Below are positions 5,545 to 13,329 of a stretch of DNA of 15,410 bases, one piece after another. The notes under the pieces are model-generated. The model did no database searches. It was not told where the DNA came from and saw only the letters and a list, made by a program, of their open reading frames with translations. This DNA comes from an uncultured Trueperaceae bacterium (GTDB lineage Bacteria > Deinococcota > Deinococci > Deinococcales > Trueperaceae), in assembly GCA_937907415.1 (NCBI GenBank), contig CALCHY010000389.1, positions 1-15,410 on the forward strand, in the 5' to 3' direction. Both the position numbers and the translations under genes were made by a program. Position 1 is the stretch's first letter, and every line of letters begins with the position of its first letter.

Positions 5545-6704
5545 GCCGCCACGCCCGCGAGCTCGAGCACCAACCGCATACGCCTGACCGCCAGGTCCGG
5601 TTCGAGCAGCACGCCGGCGGCGTCTGCCAGGCGGAAGAGCTCGCTCAGATGGACGATGCTGCGGGCGCTCTCGAGACCGGCCACCATCCGGAAGTGCTCC
5701 TGGAAGCCGTTGAGGTAGGCGAGAAACACGATGCCCGTCTTGTAGTTGTAGGTGGGCGTCTCGAATATCTTGCGCGACAGCGGCACCGTTGGATCGAAGA
5801 TGCGGGCGTATTCGGCTTCGTCGCTGCCGTCCAGGGCCTGCAGCGCGGCCGAGGCGGCGGGGGCTATGGCGTCGAAGATGCCGAGCAGGGCGTCGGAGCG
5901 GTGAGTGCCGTCACCCAAGATGAGCTTGGGGTAGTTGAAGTCGTCGCCAGTGAACATGCGCACGCCAGCAGGCAAGCGCGCCCGCAAACTGACCTCCTTA
6001 TCGGCATCGAGCAGCGACAGTTTGATGCCAGCGACTTTGCTTGCGTTACGCCCCATGACGTCGAGGCAGACGTCCATGGCGCCGGCAAGGTCGCTCGCCC
6101 CCCAGTAGCCTGCGAGCGCCGGGTCGAACATCTCGCCCAACCAGTGGATGATCACTGGTTCGCGCACCTGTGAGAGAACGCGGTCGTAGACCTGCGCGTA
6201 GTCCTCCGGGCCCCTGGCGGCGGCGGCCAAGTGCCGGCTCGCCATGACCACCACGCGACCGCCAGCGGCCTCGATGTGTTCGCACTGCTCCTCGTACGCG
6301 GCGGTTATCGTCGCCAACGACGCGGGAGCCCCAGCGGGCAGCTGATCGGTGGCGGCCCCGCACACGATGGCGCTGCCCGCCGCGTTGGCAGCGGCGCAGG
6401 AACGAGCGATCAGTACCTTGGTGGCCTCGTAGTCGAGGCCCATCCCGCGCTGTGCCGTGTCCATCGCCTCCGCAACCCCCAGCCCGTACGACCACAGGTG
6501 TTCGCGAAACGCCAACGTGGCCGCCCAGTCGACCGCGCCCTCGCCGCTAGCGGCGCCGAACGGGTCCTTGACGACGTGCGCTGCGGCGTAAGCGAGGCGC
6601 GAGGTGATGGGGGAGGCGGGTTTGTGGAACGTAGGGCGGTCGGTGCGCATGCGGTAGCTGGTCAGCGCGCCGCCAGCCTGGGGCAACCTCAGGTCGCCGC
6701 TCAC
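5541..6704 (-). CDS. DUF993 protein (dihydrodipicolinate synthase-like fold)
   Basis: This 387-residue protein starts at GTG 6704, inside the Gfo stop (GTGA overlap); an upstream extension of the frame is a shadow of the Gfo gene. Recognisable DUF993 stretches include RPTFHKPASPITSRLAYAAA, DYEATKVLIARSCA, AYEEQCEHIEAAGGR, EPVIIHWLGEMFDPALAGYW and the C-terminal KTGIVFLAYLNGFQEHFRM. The family belongs to the DHDPS superfamily of class I aldolases and lyases. K228 in VAGIKLSLLD sits where the Schiff-base lysine of that fold is expected. At the strand that usually carries the catalytic Tyr-Asn pair this protein has H187-W188. A class I lyase or aldolase on a 2-keto acid or keto-sugar acid is plausible but unproven. 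The downstream isomerase overlaps its stop. Confidence 0.82.
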   Translation of the reverse strand: MSGDLRLPQAGGALTSYRMRTDRPTFHKPASPITSRLAYAAAHVVKDPFGAASGEGAVDWAATLAFREHLWSYGLGVAEAMDTAQRGMGLDYEATKVLIARSCAAANAAGSAIVCGAATDQLPAGAPASLATITAAYEEQCEHIEAAGGRVVVMASRHLAAAARGPEDYAQVYDRVLSQVREPVIIHWLGEMFDPALAGYWGASDLAGAMDVCLDVMGRNASKVAGIKLSLLDADKEVSLRARLPAGVRMFTGDDFNYPKLILGDGTHRSDALLGIFDAIAPAASAALQALDGSDEAEYARIFDPTVPLSRKIFETPTYNYKTGIVFLAYLNGFQEHFRMVAGLESARSIVHLSELFRLADAAGVLLEPDLAVRRMRLVLELAGVAA

Positions 6705-7849
6705 GCGCCCAACTCCGGTACCTCGAGCCAGGTCCGTTCGCGCCACGACCGCAGGCCGAGCTCTGCGAGTTGCACGCCACGCGCCCCTGCCAACAAGTCC
6801 CACTCGAACGGCTCGTCCCATACGACGTGGCTAAGGAACTTCTCCCATTGGACCTTGAAGGCGTTGTCGTACTTGTCGTTGGTTGGCACGTCTGCCCAAC
6901 CTGCGCGGAAATCGATGGGATTGGGCGCGTCTGGGTTCCACACCGGCTTCGGCGTGAAGTTGCGGTGCTGAATCTTCACTTCGCGTAGGCCGGCTACGGC
7001 GCTGCCGTGGGTGCCGTCGACGTGCAGGGTGAGCAGGTCGTCACGGTAGACGCGCGTCGTCCATGACGAGTTCATCTGCGCCACGACCCCGCCCCCGAGC
7101 TGAAAGATGGCGTAGGCGGCGTCGTCCGCGTCCGCGGCGTAGTGCTTGCCGACCTCGTCGTAGCGGTCAGGGACGTGCGTCGCGCCGAGCGCCACGAGGG
7201 AACGCACCGGTCCGAAGAGGTTGGAGAGAACGTACTCCCAGTGCGCGAACATGTCGAGCATGATGCCGCCAGCGTCGGCGGTGCGGTAGTTCCAAGACGG
7301 GCGCTGCGCGGCCTGCCAGTCGCCCTCGAAGACCCAGTACCCGAACTCGCCCCTGACCGATAGGAGTTGCCCGAAGAAGCCACTCTTGACGAGGCGGTCG
7401 AGCTTGAGCATGCCAGGCAAGAAGAGCTTGTCTTGCACGACGCCGCTCTTGACGCCTGCGGCGCGCGCCTCTCGCGCCAGGGCCAGGGCCGTGTCGAGGT
7501 CCGCTGCGATCGGCTTCTCGCAATAGATGTCCTTGCCAGCGGCGATGGCGCGCCGCACTCCGGTCACGCGGTGCGAGGTCGAGAGGGCGTCGAAGTAGAT
7601 GCGGGCGTCGCTCTCAGCCAGCGCCTCGTCGAGGTCAGTCGTGTAGCGGCTCAGCCCGTGGGCGGCGGCCAGACGCTCGAGCTTGCCGCGGTCGCGTCCG
7701 ACCAAGATCGGTTCCGGGTAGATGGTGCCGCGTGGACCGCGCACGCCGCCCTGCTCGCGGATCGCGAGGATTGACCTGATCAGGTGTTGGTTCGTGCCCA
7801 TGCGGCCGGTGACGCCGTTCATGACGATGCCGATGCTCGTGTCGCTCAT
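6701..7849 (-). CDS. Gfo/Idh/MocA-family NAD(P)-dependent oxidoreductase
   Basis: This 382-residue soluble dehydrogenase begins at ATG 7849, which has GGAGGAG 5 nt upstream; the frame continues further up but without conserved sequence. The N-terminal Rossmann fold starts GIVMNGVTGRMG (7-18), a GxTGRMG-type nucleotide loop. The family signature YCEKPIA (109-115) carries K112. The C-terminal substrate domain has GGIMLDMFAHWEY (194-206), giving the expected D199/H203 pair. Members oxidise a ring or chain hydroxyl of sugars, inositols or sugar acids (often at C3), frequently as the first step before an isomerase or lyase of the kind encoded next. It follows the GNAT gene after an 87-nt gap, the longest inside the operon apart from leaders, and is coupled to DUF993 by a GTGA overlap. 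Confidence 0.9.
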   Translation of the reverse strand: MSDTSIGIVMNGVTGRMGTNQHLIRSILAIREQGGVRGPRGTIYPEPILVGRDRGKLERLAAAHGLSRYTTDLDEALAESDARIYFDALSTSHRVTGVRRAIAAGKDIYCEKPIAADLDTALALAREARAAGVKSGVVQDKLFLPGMLKLDRLVKSGFFGQLLSVRGEFGYWVFEGDWQAAQRPSWNYRTADAGGIMLDMFAHWEYVLSNLFGPVRSLVALGATHVPDRYDEVGKHYAADADDAAYAIFQLGGGVVAQMNSSWTTRVYRDDLLTLHVDGTHGSAVAGLREVKIQHRNFTPKPVWNPDAPNPIDFRAGWADVPTNDKYDNAFKVQWEKFLSHVVWDEPFEWDLLAGARGVQLAELGLRSWRERTWLEVPELGA

Positions 7850-7885
7850 TTGGCTCCTCCAGGGCGCCTGCCGCTCGCGCGGTCC

Positions 7886-7901
7886 GCCCATGCAAGTGGG
7901 C
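7886..7901. other. Weak stem-loop in GNAT-Gfo intergenic gap
   Basis: GCCCA-TGCAAG-TGGGC gives a 5-bp stem with a 6-nt loop in the gap (7850-7937) between the acetyltransferase and oxidoreductase genes. On the minus strand a TTGAAC hexamer occurs farther upstream but no good -10 follows. I see no convincing internal promoter or terminator, so I treat the second half of the cluster as the same transcript. Confidence 0.2.
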
Positions 7902-7937
7902 CTCACGGGCCCGGGTTCAACTACTCTTCCGCTGGCG

Positions 7938-8795
7938 TCAACCCCACTCGAAGGCGGTCGCGGCAACGACCGCGTCGCCGCTCATGACCGGCCGCGCTGG
8001 CCGCGTCATCCGCCACAAGGTGCGGCTCACGCTCAGGCCGAAACCCTCGAGCCGTTGCGTGGTGGCTGGCCGGCGCACGGCGTCGAGGTAGATCGGGGCG
8101 TTCGCGGCCACGACCGCCAGTGCCGCGACGACGGCAGCAAGCGCCTCATCTGAACTGGCCACCAGGGGGCCGAGGTGACTGCGCTTCAGGCCGGAACGGA
8201 GCACCCCGTAACCGCCGCCGGCCCCGTCCTCGGCGAGCACGACGGTCGTGGTCGGTTCGCGCAGGAGCTGCTCGAGGAGGCGCGACCGGTCGACGCCGCT
8301 AGCGGCGAAGTCGAGCGCTGCAAGCTCCTTGGCGTCGCGCGGCTCCGCCCGTCGCGTGGCAGCGCCACCGCCGTGCTGGACGCTGGCCAGTACCCCGGAC
8401 CAGCGGTCGATGAGCGCGACTTTCTCGAAGCCCCTACGCGCGTAGAGCGGCGCGCCGAGCTCGGTGGCGTCGAGCCCGATGACCGCATCGTCTGTCAGGT
8501 CGTTGCTGGCGAGTGCGGCGTCGACTAGCAGCGACCCGAGCCCCCTCCCGCGCGCGCTTGGCGCCACGATCACCATCCCGAGCCACGCCGCGTGCTGCCC
8601 GTAACTCACGAGCGTGGCCGTGCCAAGCAAGTCGCTGCCGCTCCACGCCCCTAGGGCCCCACTGGGATTGAGGGTCATGAGGCGCTCCCAGTCGGCCTGG
8701 TTCTGGTTCCAGCCGACGACCTCCGACAAGGCGGCTGCGGCCGCGGCTTCAGGCCGGGTGAGCGGCCGCAGGTCCACGGCGGACGCCACCGTCAC
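7938..8795 (-). CDS. GNAT N-acetyltransferase with tandem GNAT-like domains
   Basis: This 285-residue protein starts at GTG 8795 and overlaps the DHDPS-family stop by 4 nt. The N-terminal GNAT domain (about 1-135) has the acetyl-CoA motif A: AAWLGMVIVAPSARGRGLGS, with the pyrophosphate loop RGRGLG at 82-87, followed by GLDATELGAPLYARRGFEKV. The C-terminal part (about 145-265) resembles the second, degenerate domain seen in YitH-like acetyltransferases (YGVLRSGLKRSHLGPLVASS). It would transfer an acyl group from acyl-CoA to an amine or hydroxyl. Its place in the middle of a carbohydrate/carboxylate operon suggests the substrate or an intermediate carries an amine, or that the enzyme detoxifies a by-product; both are guesses. 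Confidence 0.82.
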   Translation of the reverse strand: MTVASAVDLRPLTRPEAAAAAALSEVVGWNQNQADWERLMTLNPSGALGAWSGSDLLGTATLVSYGQHAAWLGMVIVAPSARGRGLGSLLVDAALASNDLTDDAVIGLDATELGAPLYARRGFEKVALIDRWSGVLASVQHGGGAATRRAEPRDAKELAALDFAASGVDRSRLLEQLLREPTTTVVLAEDGAGGGYGVLRSGLKRSHLGPLVASSDEALAAVVAALAVVAANAPIYLDAVRRPATTQRLEGFGLSVSRTLWRMTRPARPVMSGDAVVAATAFEWG

Positions 8796-9850
8796 CGCAA
8801 CCAGTCTGCTAGGTGCTGCGCGACGAACGTGTCGTCGGTTAGGTCGGGGTGTTCGCGGTAGACACGGTCGAGCTCCGCCGCTTGCCCAGGGGACAGTCCC
8901 TCGGCAGGGTCGAGGCACCAGATACCTTCAAGGAGCCCTTGGCGCCTCAGTACCTCGTGCACCCCGGCGATCACGCCGTGGAAGCGATTGGCGGCGTCGA
9001 ACACGGCGGCGTTGGCATCGGTGAGCCTCGCGGCGCGCGTAAGCAGCTCAAGTGGAAAGTCGGGTTGCCCTCTCGCAGCTTTCACTTCCTCGAGCAGTGC
9101 GACCGCCGCCTTGGTCCACACGGCCCACTGCCCGAGCAAACCGCCGACGATGCGTAGCTCCTTGACGGCGCTGCCCACGCGCAAGCGGAACGGCGTCAGC
9201 AGGTCGACGACGATGTTGTCGTCGTTGCCCGTGTACAGCGCGATGTCGTCCGAGCGCGACGACTCGGCGACGGCCCTCACGACGTCGAGGGTGGCGTAAC
9301 GGTCGAACGGCGCGATCTTGATGGCGAGCAGGCCGGGTAGTTCGGCGAGGTCGCGCCAGAAGTCGCGGCTGAAGCGCCTGCCGCCAACGGCCGTCTGGAG
9401 GTAGAACCCGACGATGGGCATGACCTCTGAGACGGCGCGAGAGTGAGCGATCAGCTGGGCCTCGCTGTACTGCTCTAGCCCCCTGAGGCTCAACAGGGCG
9501 AGGTCGTAGCCTAACGATCTCGCTAGCTCGGCTTCGCCTAGCGCCTGATCGCGCTCACCGAGCACGCCAGCGACCTTGAGGAACGGCCGGTCGCCCACCT
9601 CGGCGTCCACGGTCTCGGCCGCCAAGCGCAGCACCGGTTCCAGCAACCCAACGTCGCGGATCTCGAACTGGGTGGTGTGAACGCCCACCGCCACCCCGCC
9701 AGCGCCAGCGGCGAGGTAGTAACGCGTCAGGGCCTGCTGGCGCCGTTCGTCGAGCTGGCGGCCCGCGCTGAGTGCCAGGGGGTGGGCGGGGATGACGGTG
9801 CCGGCCTTGAGGAGGCGGGCCTGAGCGGCGGTCAGGGAGTGTGCTGCCAT
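8792..9850 (-). CDS. Dihydrodipicolinate synthase family protein (class I aldolase/lyase)
   Basis: This 352-residue TIM-barrel protein begins at ATG 9850, sharing one base with the preceding stop (TGATG). The DHDPS family is recognised from VIPAHPLALSAGRQLDERRQ, AGAGGVAVGVHTTQFEIRD, IVGFYLQTAVGG (Y150 at the catalytic tyrosine strand) and LPGLLAIKIAPFDRYATLDV (K178, the Schiff-base lysine). NDDNIVVDLLTPF follows at the usual place. Unlike the DUF993 protein of the same operon it keeps both Tyr and Lys, so classic class I aldol or dehydratase chemistry on a pyruvate-like moiety is likely. At 352 residues it is longer than DapA (about 290), with an extended C-terminus rich in basic and acidic helices. 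The expected product would be a keto acid fragment feeding central metabolism; substrate unknown. Confidence 0.87.
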   Translation of the reverse strand: MAAHSLTAAQARLLKAGTVIPAHPLALSAGRQLDERRQQALTRYYLAAGAGGVAVGVHTTQFEIRDVGLLEPVLRLAAETVDAEVGDRPFLKVAGVLGERDQALGEAELARSLGYDLALLSLRGLEQYSEAQLIAHSRAVSEVMPIVGFYLQTAVGGRRFSRDFWRDLAELPGLLAIKIAPFDRYATLDVVRAVAESSRSDDIALYTGNDDNIVVDLLTPFRLRVGSAVKELRIVGGLLGQWAVWTKAAVALLEEVKAARGQPDFPLELLTRAARLTDANAAVFDAANRFHGVIAGVHEVLRRQGLLEGIWCLDPAEGLSPGQAAELDRVYREHPDLTDDTFVAQHLADWLR

Positions 9851-10872
9851 CAGAAGATGCCAGACCTGACCTGGAACTTCGTCGGTTTGCCGTGCGTCTC
9901 GCCCCCGCTAGCCACCCAGTCGCCAACGCGGTCGATGATGGACCCGAGCGGCACCCTTGGGTAGCCGAAGAGGGCGTGGCTGCGGGAGGCGTCGTTGAGC
10001 AGGGCGGTGGCCTGCTCCTCACCCTCGAACGCCGGCTCCCTGCCCAACTTGGCCCCGAGTCGTTGCGCGAGCCTCCTTACGGTCACCGTCTCTGGGCCGG
10101 TGAGGTTGAGGACGGTGGCGGGCGCCGTGCAGTGGTGGAGCGCGCGCAAGGCCGCCTCGTTGGCGTCGCCTTGCCAGATGACGTTCACCTGACCCATGGC
10201 GACGTCGATGGGCTGGCCGTCCCGGATAGCTAAGGCGAGGTCGACGAGCACGCCGTAGCGCAACTCGACTGCGTAGTTGAGGCGCAGGAGCACCGTTGGG
10301 GTGCCGTTGCGCTGCGAGAAGTACTGGAACATGCGCTCGCGCCCTAATACCGATTGGGCGTACTCGCCTAGCGGGCCGGTCGCGTCGTCCTCCGTCGGGC
10401 CGCCAGAGGTGAGAGGGGAGAGGGGGTAGACGTTGCCTGAGGAGAACGCGACGATGCGCGAACCGCGGTAGCGCTCGGCAACGCGGCCAGGCAGGTAGGT
10501 GTTCATCGCCCAAGTGAGGGGCTCCTGCCCAGTAGCGCCGAACTTCATGGCAGCCATGTAGATGACGTTGGGGGCGTCTGGCAGCGCTGACAATGCGTCC
10601 TCGTCGAGGAGGTCGGCGCGCACCGTGCGCACACCAGCGTCGTTGAGGCGGCGCTCCGCGGCGGCGTCACTGAAGCGCGAGACGGCTATCACCTTGGCGC
10701 TGTTGCCCGCCTCGTCGAGCGCGTTGCGGGCGAGCATGGCCAGGCTGGGACCCATCTTGCCGCCTGCGCCGAGGAGCAACAGGTCGCCCTCGACCGTGCG
10801 CATGTCGGCCACCAGCGCACTAGACGGCGTGGCCAGGTCGGCCTCCAGCTGCTCAACCGTACTGATGGACAT
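9850..10872 (-). CDS. NAD-dependent epimerase/dehydratase-like protein (extended SDR), atypical active site
   Basis: This 340-residue Rossmann protein starts at ATG 10872 with GGAGG 8 nt upstream; an upstream in-frame TTG lies inside the Shine-Dalgarno region. The nucleotide loop is LLLLGAGGKMGPSLAML (31-47). Other family marks are ADLLDED (86-92), VIYMAAMKFG (103-112), IVAFSSGNVYPLSP (140-153) and the helix GEYAQSVLGRERMF (169-182). Y171 is the expected catalytic tyrosine, but the lysine four residues on (YxxxK) is V175. RLNYAVELRYGVLVDLA and a late NLTGPETVTVRRLAQ complete the fold. It likely oxidises, reduces or epimerises a sugar-type substrate using NAD(P), unless the missing lysine means a changed mechanism. 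It follows the first isomerase gene by 34 nt and is coupled to the DHDPS-family gene by TGATG. Confidence 0.83.
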   Translation of the reverse strand: MSISTVEQLEADLATPSSALVADMRTVEGDLLLLGAGGKMGPSLAMLARNALDEAGNSAKVIAVSRFSDAAAERRLNDAGVRTVRADLLDEDALSALPDAPNVIYMAAMKFGATGQEPLTWAMNTYLPGRVAERYRGSRIVAFSSGNVYPLSPLTSGGPTEDDATGPLGEYAQSVLGRERMFQYFSQRNGTPTVLLRLNYAVELRYGVLVDLALAIRDGQPIDVAMGQVNVIWQGDANEAALRALHHCTAPATVLNLTGPETVTVRRLAQRLGAKLGREPAFEGEEQATALLNDASRSHALFGYPRVPLGSIIDRVGDWVASGGETHGKPTKFQVRSGIF

Positions 10873-10906
10873 TCTGCTTTCCTCCAATTGCCTTGCGGGC
10901 CGCGCG

Positions 10907-11764
10907 CTAGCGCGTTAGACCCTCGATGACCCCCTGAACGTAGCCAGCTGCGCGCGCCGCAGAAGTGGGGCCGTCGGGCAAGTACTCGAACGGTTCCACG
11001 GCGACGGTGCCGGCGTACCCGGCTGCTAGCAGGACTTCGAAAATGCCCGCGAAGCCGTCGGTTCCCTGACCGGGGCCGCCCTTGCTTGTGTCGTTGACGT
11101 GCACGTGCGCTATGGTGCCCGCCTTCAGGCCGCGAGCCAGGACGGCCTCCGCGCTTGCTGCTTCCGCGAGACGCGCTGCCCTGGTGTCGAGCATGGTCTT
11201 GAGTGCGGGGCTGCCTACTTGCCTCACGATTGCCTCGGCTTCGGCGACGGTGTTGATGAATGCCGTCTCCTGTGTCGAGAGCGGCTCGATGCAGTAAGTG
11301 ACGCCAGCGCGCTCCGCAGCCGTCGCGATCAGGGCGAACGCTTCGCTGGCGCGCTGTGCGTCGCCGACTGGATCCTCGTCTGAGAGGCGCCGCTGCTGCG
11401 GCGAGCCGTGCACTAGCACGGAGCCTCCCAGGGCGGCGCACGCGTCGACTAGGGCGTGCATGACCTCGAGGGTCGTCCTGCGTACGCCTAGGTCGGCGGT
11501 GGTTATCGATAGTCCGCTTGGCGCCGTGAGCAGCCAATGCAGCGACGACACGCCGATCCCCGCGTCTTGCGCCTGCATACGCAAACGCTCGAGGTCGCGG
11601 TCCGTGAGGTCACGGGGGTCGGCTGCAAGCGTGAACGGCGCCACTTCGAGCGCGTCGTAGCCGAGGCTGGCGGCCAACGCACATTGGGCAGCGAAACTCA
11701 ACTCGCGCACTACCTCGTTGCATAACGCCAGCGTGAATGGCGGGCGCGAGCGAGGCTCAGGCAT
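10907..11764 (-). CDS. Sugar phosphate isomerase/epimerase (xylose-isomerase-like TIM barrel), first enzyme gene of the operon
   Basis: This 285-residue soluble metalloenzyme starts at ATG 11764, overlapping the tctA stop by 8 nt. N-terminal FTLALCNEVVRELSF and GYDALEVAPFT (35-45) form the first strands of the barrel. Metal ligands appear in order: YCIEPLS (E160), KTMLDTRA (D193), AHVHVNDTSKGGPGQGTDGF (H222) and VAVEPFEYLPDGP (E257 or E260). The GPGQGTDGF loop followed by VEPFEY is like Hyi/hydroxypyruvate-isomerase-type and tagatose/psicose-3-epimerase-type members. It is only distantly similar to the second isomerase of the operon, so it is not a recent duplicate. Coupling to tctA suggests it acts early on the imported compound. 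The precise reaction (isomerase, 3-epimerase or lyase) cannot be told. Confidence 0.85.
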   Translation of the reverse strand: MPEPRSRPPFTLALCNEVVRELSFAAQCALAASLGYDALEVAPFTLAADPRDLTDRDLERLRMQAQDAGIGVSSLHWLLTAPSGLSITTADLGVRRTTLEVMHALVDACAALGGSVLVHGSPQQRRLSDEDPVGDAQRASEAFALIATAAERAGVTYCIEPLSTQETAFINTVAEAEAIVRQVGSPALKTMLDTRAARLAEAASAEAVLARGLKAGTIAHVHVNDTSKGGPGQGTDGFAGIFEVLLAAGYAGTVAVEPFEYLPDGPTSAARAAGYVQGVIEGLTR

Positions 11765-13289
11765 CGCTGCTGCTCTTGCTCATCGCCTTGCGCCCCTTGA
11801 ACAGGCGCCCTAGGGCCCGCTGCACCGCTGGTACACCGAGGAGCACCGTTATCAGGATGGCGATCCAGAGCGCCGCGCTGATCGGGCGCATGATGAACGG
11901 CGTGATGGAGCCGTCCGAGAGGAGCAGGCCGCGCCGTAGGTTGCTGTCCAAGATGGGACCGAGTACCACGCCCAGAATGAGTGGCGCGAGGGGAAAGCCA
12001 GCCCGACGCAGCACGAACCCGATGATGCCGAACGCGAGCATGACCCACACGTCGAACATGCGGCTGGCGATGGCGAACGAACCGACGGTACAGAGCACCA
12101 TGATGATCGGCATGAGGCGGGTAGGCGGGATGCGCAGCACCGTCAGCAGTGGCTTGGTGAGGAGGATGCCGAAGAACCCCATGGAGAGGGTGGCCATGAA
12201 CACCATGGCGGTGACCTCGTAAACGAACGAGGGCGACTCGATCATGATGAGCGGGCCGGGCCGGACGCCGTGGATGAAGAGGGCGGCGAGCAGGACTGCC
12301 GCCGGCGCCGAACCGGGCACGGCCAAAGTCAGTACGGGGATGAGCGCGCCAGGTACCGCGGCGTTGTTGCCTGTCTCCGCGGCGATGAGCCCTTCGACGG
12401 AGCCCTTGCCGAAGAGGTGCTTCTCCTTGCTCGAGCCTCTGGCGGCTGCGTACGACACCCAGGCACCCATGTCCTCGCCTACCCCGGGGATCAGGCCCAT
12501 CAAGGTGCCGATCACTCCGGAGCGGATGATGGTCTGCCAGTACTTGACCACTTCGCGGACTTTGGGGATGACAGAGTCAAGCGCGCCGCTTACGGCAGTG
12601 GCGGCCGGCTGGTACATGACGAACAAGATCTCGGTGAAGCCGAACATGCCGACTAGCACGGGGAGGAGGCCAAGACCGCCTGAGAAGTCCGTGTTGCCGT
12701 ACGAGAAGCGGGCGTAAGAGTAGATGCCTTCGGCGCCAACCATGGCTACCAATAGACCGAGGAAGCCGGCGATCCAGCCCTTCAACGGATCTTCTAGCGC
12801 CGTGAGTCGGCCAGCGATGACGATGCCGAAGATGGCCAGCCAGAAGAACTCGTACGACTGGAACTTCAGTGCGGCCTCGGCGAGGCCGGGGGCGATGCTG
12901 GCCAGCAACACCATGCCGATGATGCTCCCGAGGAACGACCCGGCGGTGGCGATGCCCATGGCCTTGCCTGCCTTGCCTTGGCGAGCCAAGGGGTTGCCGT
13001 CAAGCGAGGTGGCGGCGTTGGCTGGCGTGCCCGGGATGTTGAGGAGGATCGCGCTGCGACTGCCGCCGTAGATGGCGCCGACGTACATGCAGATGAGCAC
13101 GAGGATGGCGTCGCCTGACGGCATGGTGAAGGTGAGGGTGGTTAGTAGCGCCACGCCAAGAGTGGCCGTCAGGCCCGGCAGCATGCCAACGACGATGCCG
13201 AGCAGGGTGGCCCAGGCGATGTTGAAGAGCGCGCTAAGCGTCAGGAAGCTTAGTACCGCCTGAAAGAGGTAACCGAGTCCCTCGCCCAT
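11757..13289 (-). CDS. tctA: Tripartite tricarboxylate transporter, large permease subunit TctA
   Basis: This 510-residue inner-membrane protein has about a dozen hydrophobic segments and is the transport channel of a secondary, ion-gradient-driven carboxylate importer. Conserved TctA blocks are present twice, reflecting the internal repeat: PGLTATLGVAL (38-48), then GAIYGGSRSAILLNIPGTPA (71-90) with SLDGNPLARQGKAGKA; and GLIPGVGEDMGAWVSY (265-280), then LFGKGSVEGLIAAETGNNA and LIPVLTLAVPGSAPAAVLL. The C-terminus ends in a basic, serine-rich tail (GRKAMSKSSSDA). It starts at ATG 13289, 40 nt after tctB, with only a weak Shine-Dalgarno. It needs TctB and the binding protein TctC, both encoded just upstream, and its stop overlaps the first enzyme gene. 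Confidence 0.95.
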   Translation of the reverse strand: MGEGLGYLFQAVLSFLTLSALFNIAWATLLGIVVGMLPGLTATLGVALLTTLTFTMPSGDAILVLICMYVGAIYGGSRSAILLNIPGTPANAATSLDGNPLARQGKAGKAMGIATAGSFLGSIIGMVLLASIAPGLAEAALKFQSYEFFWLAIFGIVIAGRLTALEDPLKGWIAGFLGLLVAMVGAEGIYSYARFSYGNTDFSGGLGLLPVLVGMFGFTEILFVMYQPAATAVSGALDSVIPKVREVVKYWQTIIRSGVIGTLMGLIPGVGEDMGAWVSYAAARGSSKEKHLFGKGSVEGLIAAETGNNAAVPGALIPVLTLAVPGSAPAAVLLAALFIHGVRPGPLIMIESPSFVYEVTAMVFMATLSMGFFGILLTKPLLTVLRIPPTRLMPIIMVLCTVGSFAIASRMFDVWVMLAFGIIGFVLRRAGFPLAPLILGVVLGPILDSNLRRGLLLSDGSITPFIMRPISAALWIAILITVLLGVPAVQRALGRLFKGRKAMSKSSSDA

Positions 13290-13329
13290 CAGCTTCGTGG
13301 TCTCGTTAGCTGGCTGAAGCGGACGTGGG

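Noticed and set aside
4930..5718. Plus-strand 262-codon open frame opposite the isomerase and DUF993 genes
   Set aside because: His/Arg/Ala-rich translation typical of antisense frames in GC-rich DNA; the minus-strand genes have clear domains.
7774..7785. 12-bp perfect palindrome ACCTGATCAGGT
   Set aside because: It lies inside the Gfo coding region (HLIRS codons) with no promoter nearby; most likely chance.
7850..7966. Upstream ATG extension of the Gfo/Idh/MocA gene
   Set aside because: The Rossmann motif begins right after ATG 7849, which has a strong Shine-Dalgarno; the extension has no family similarity.
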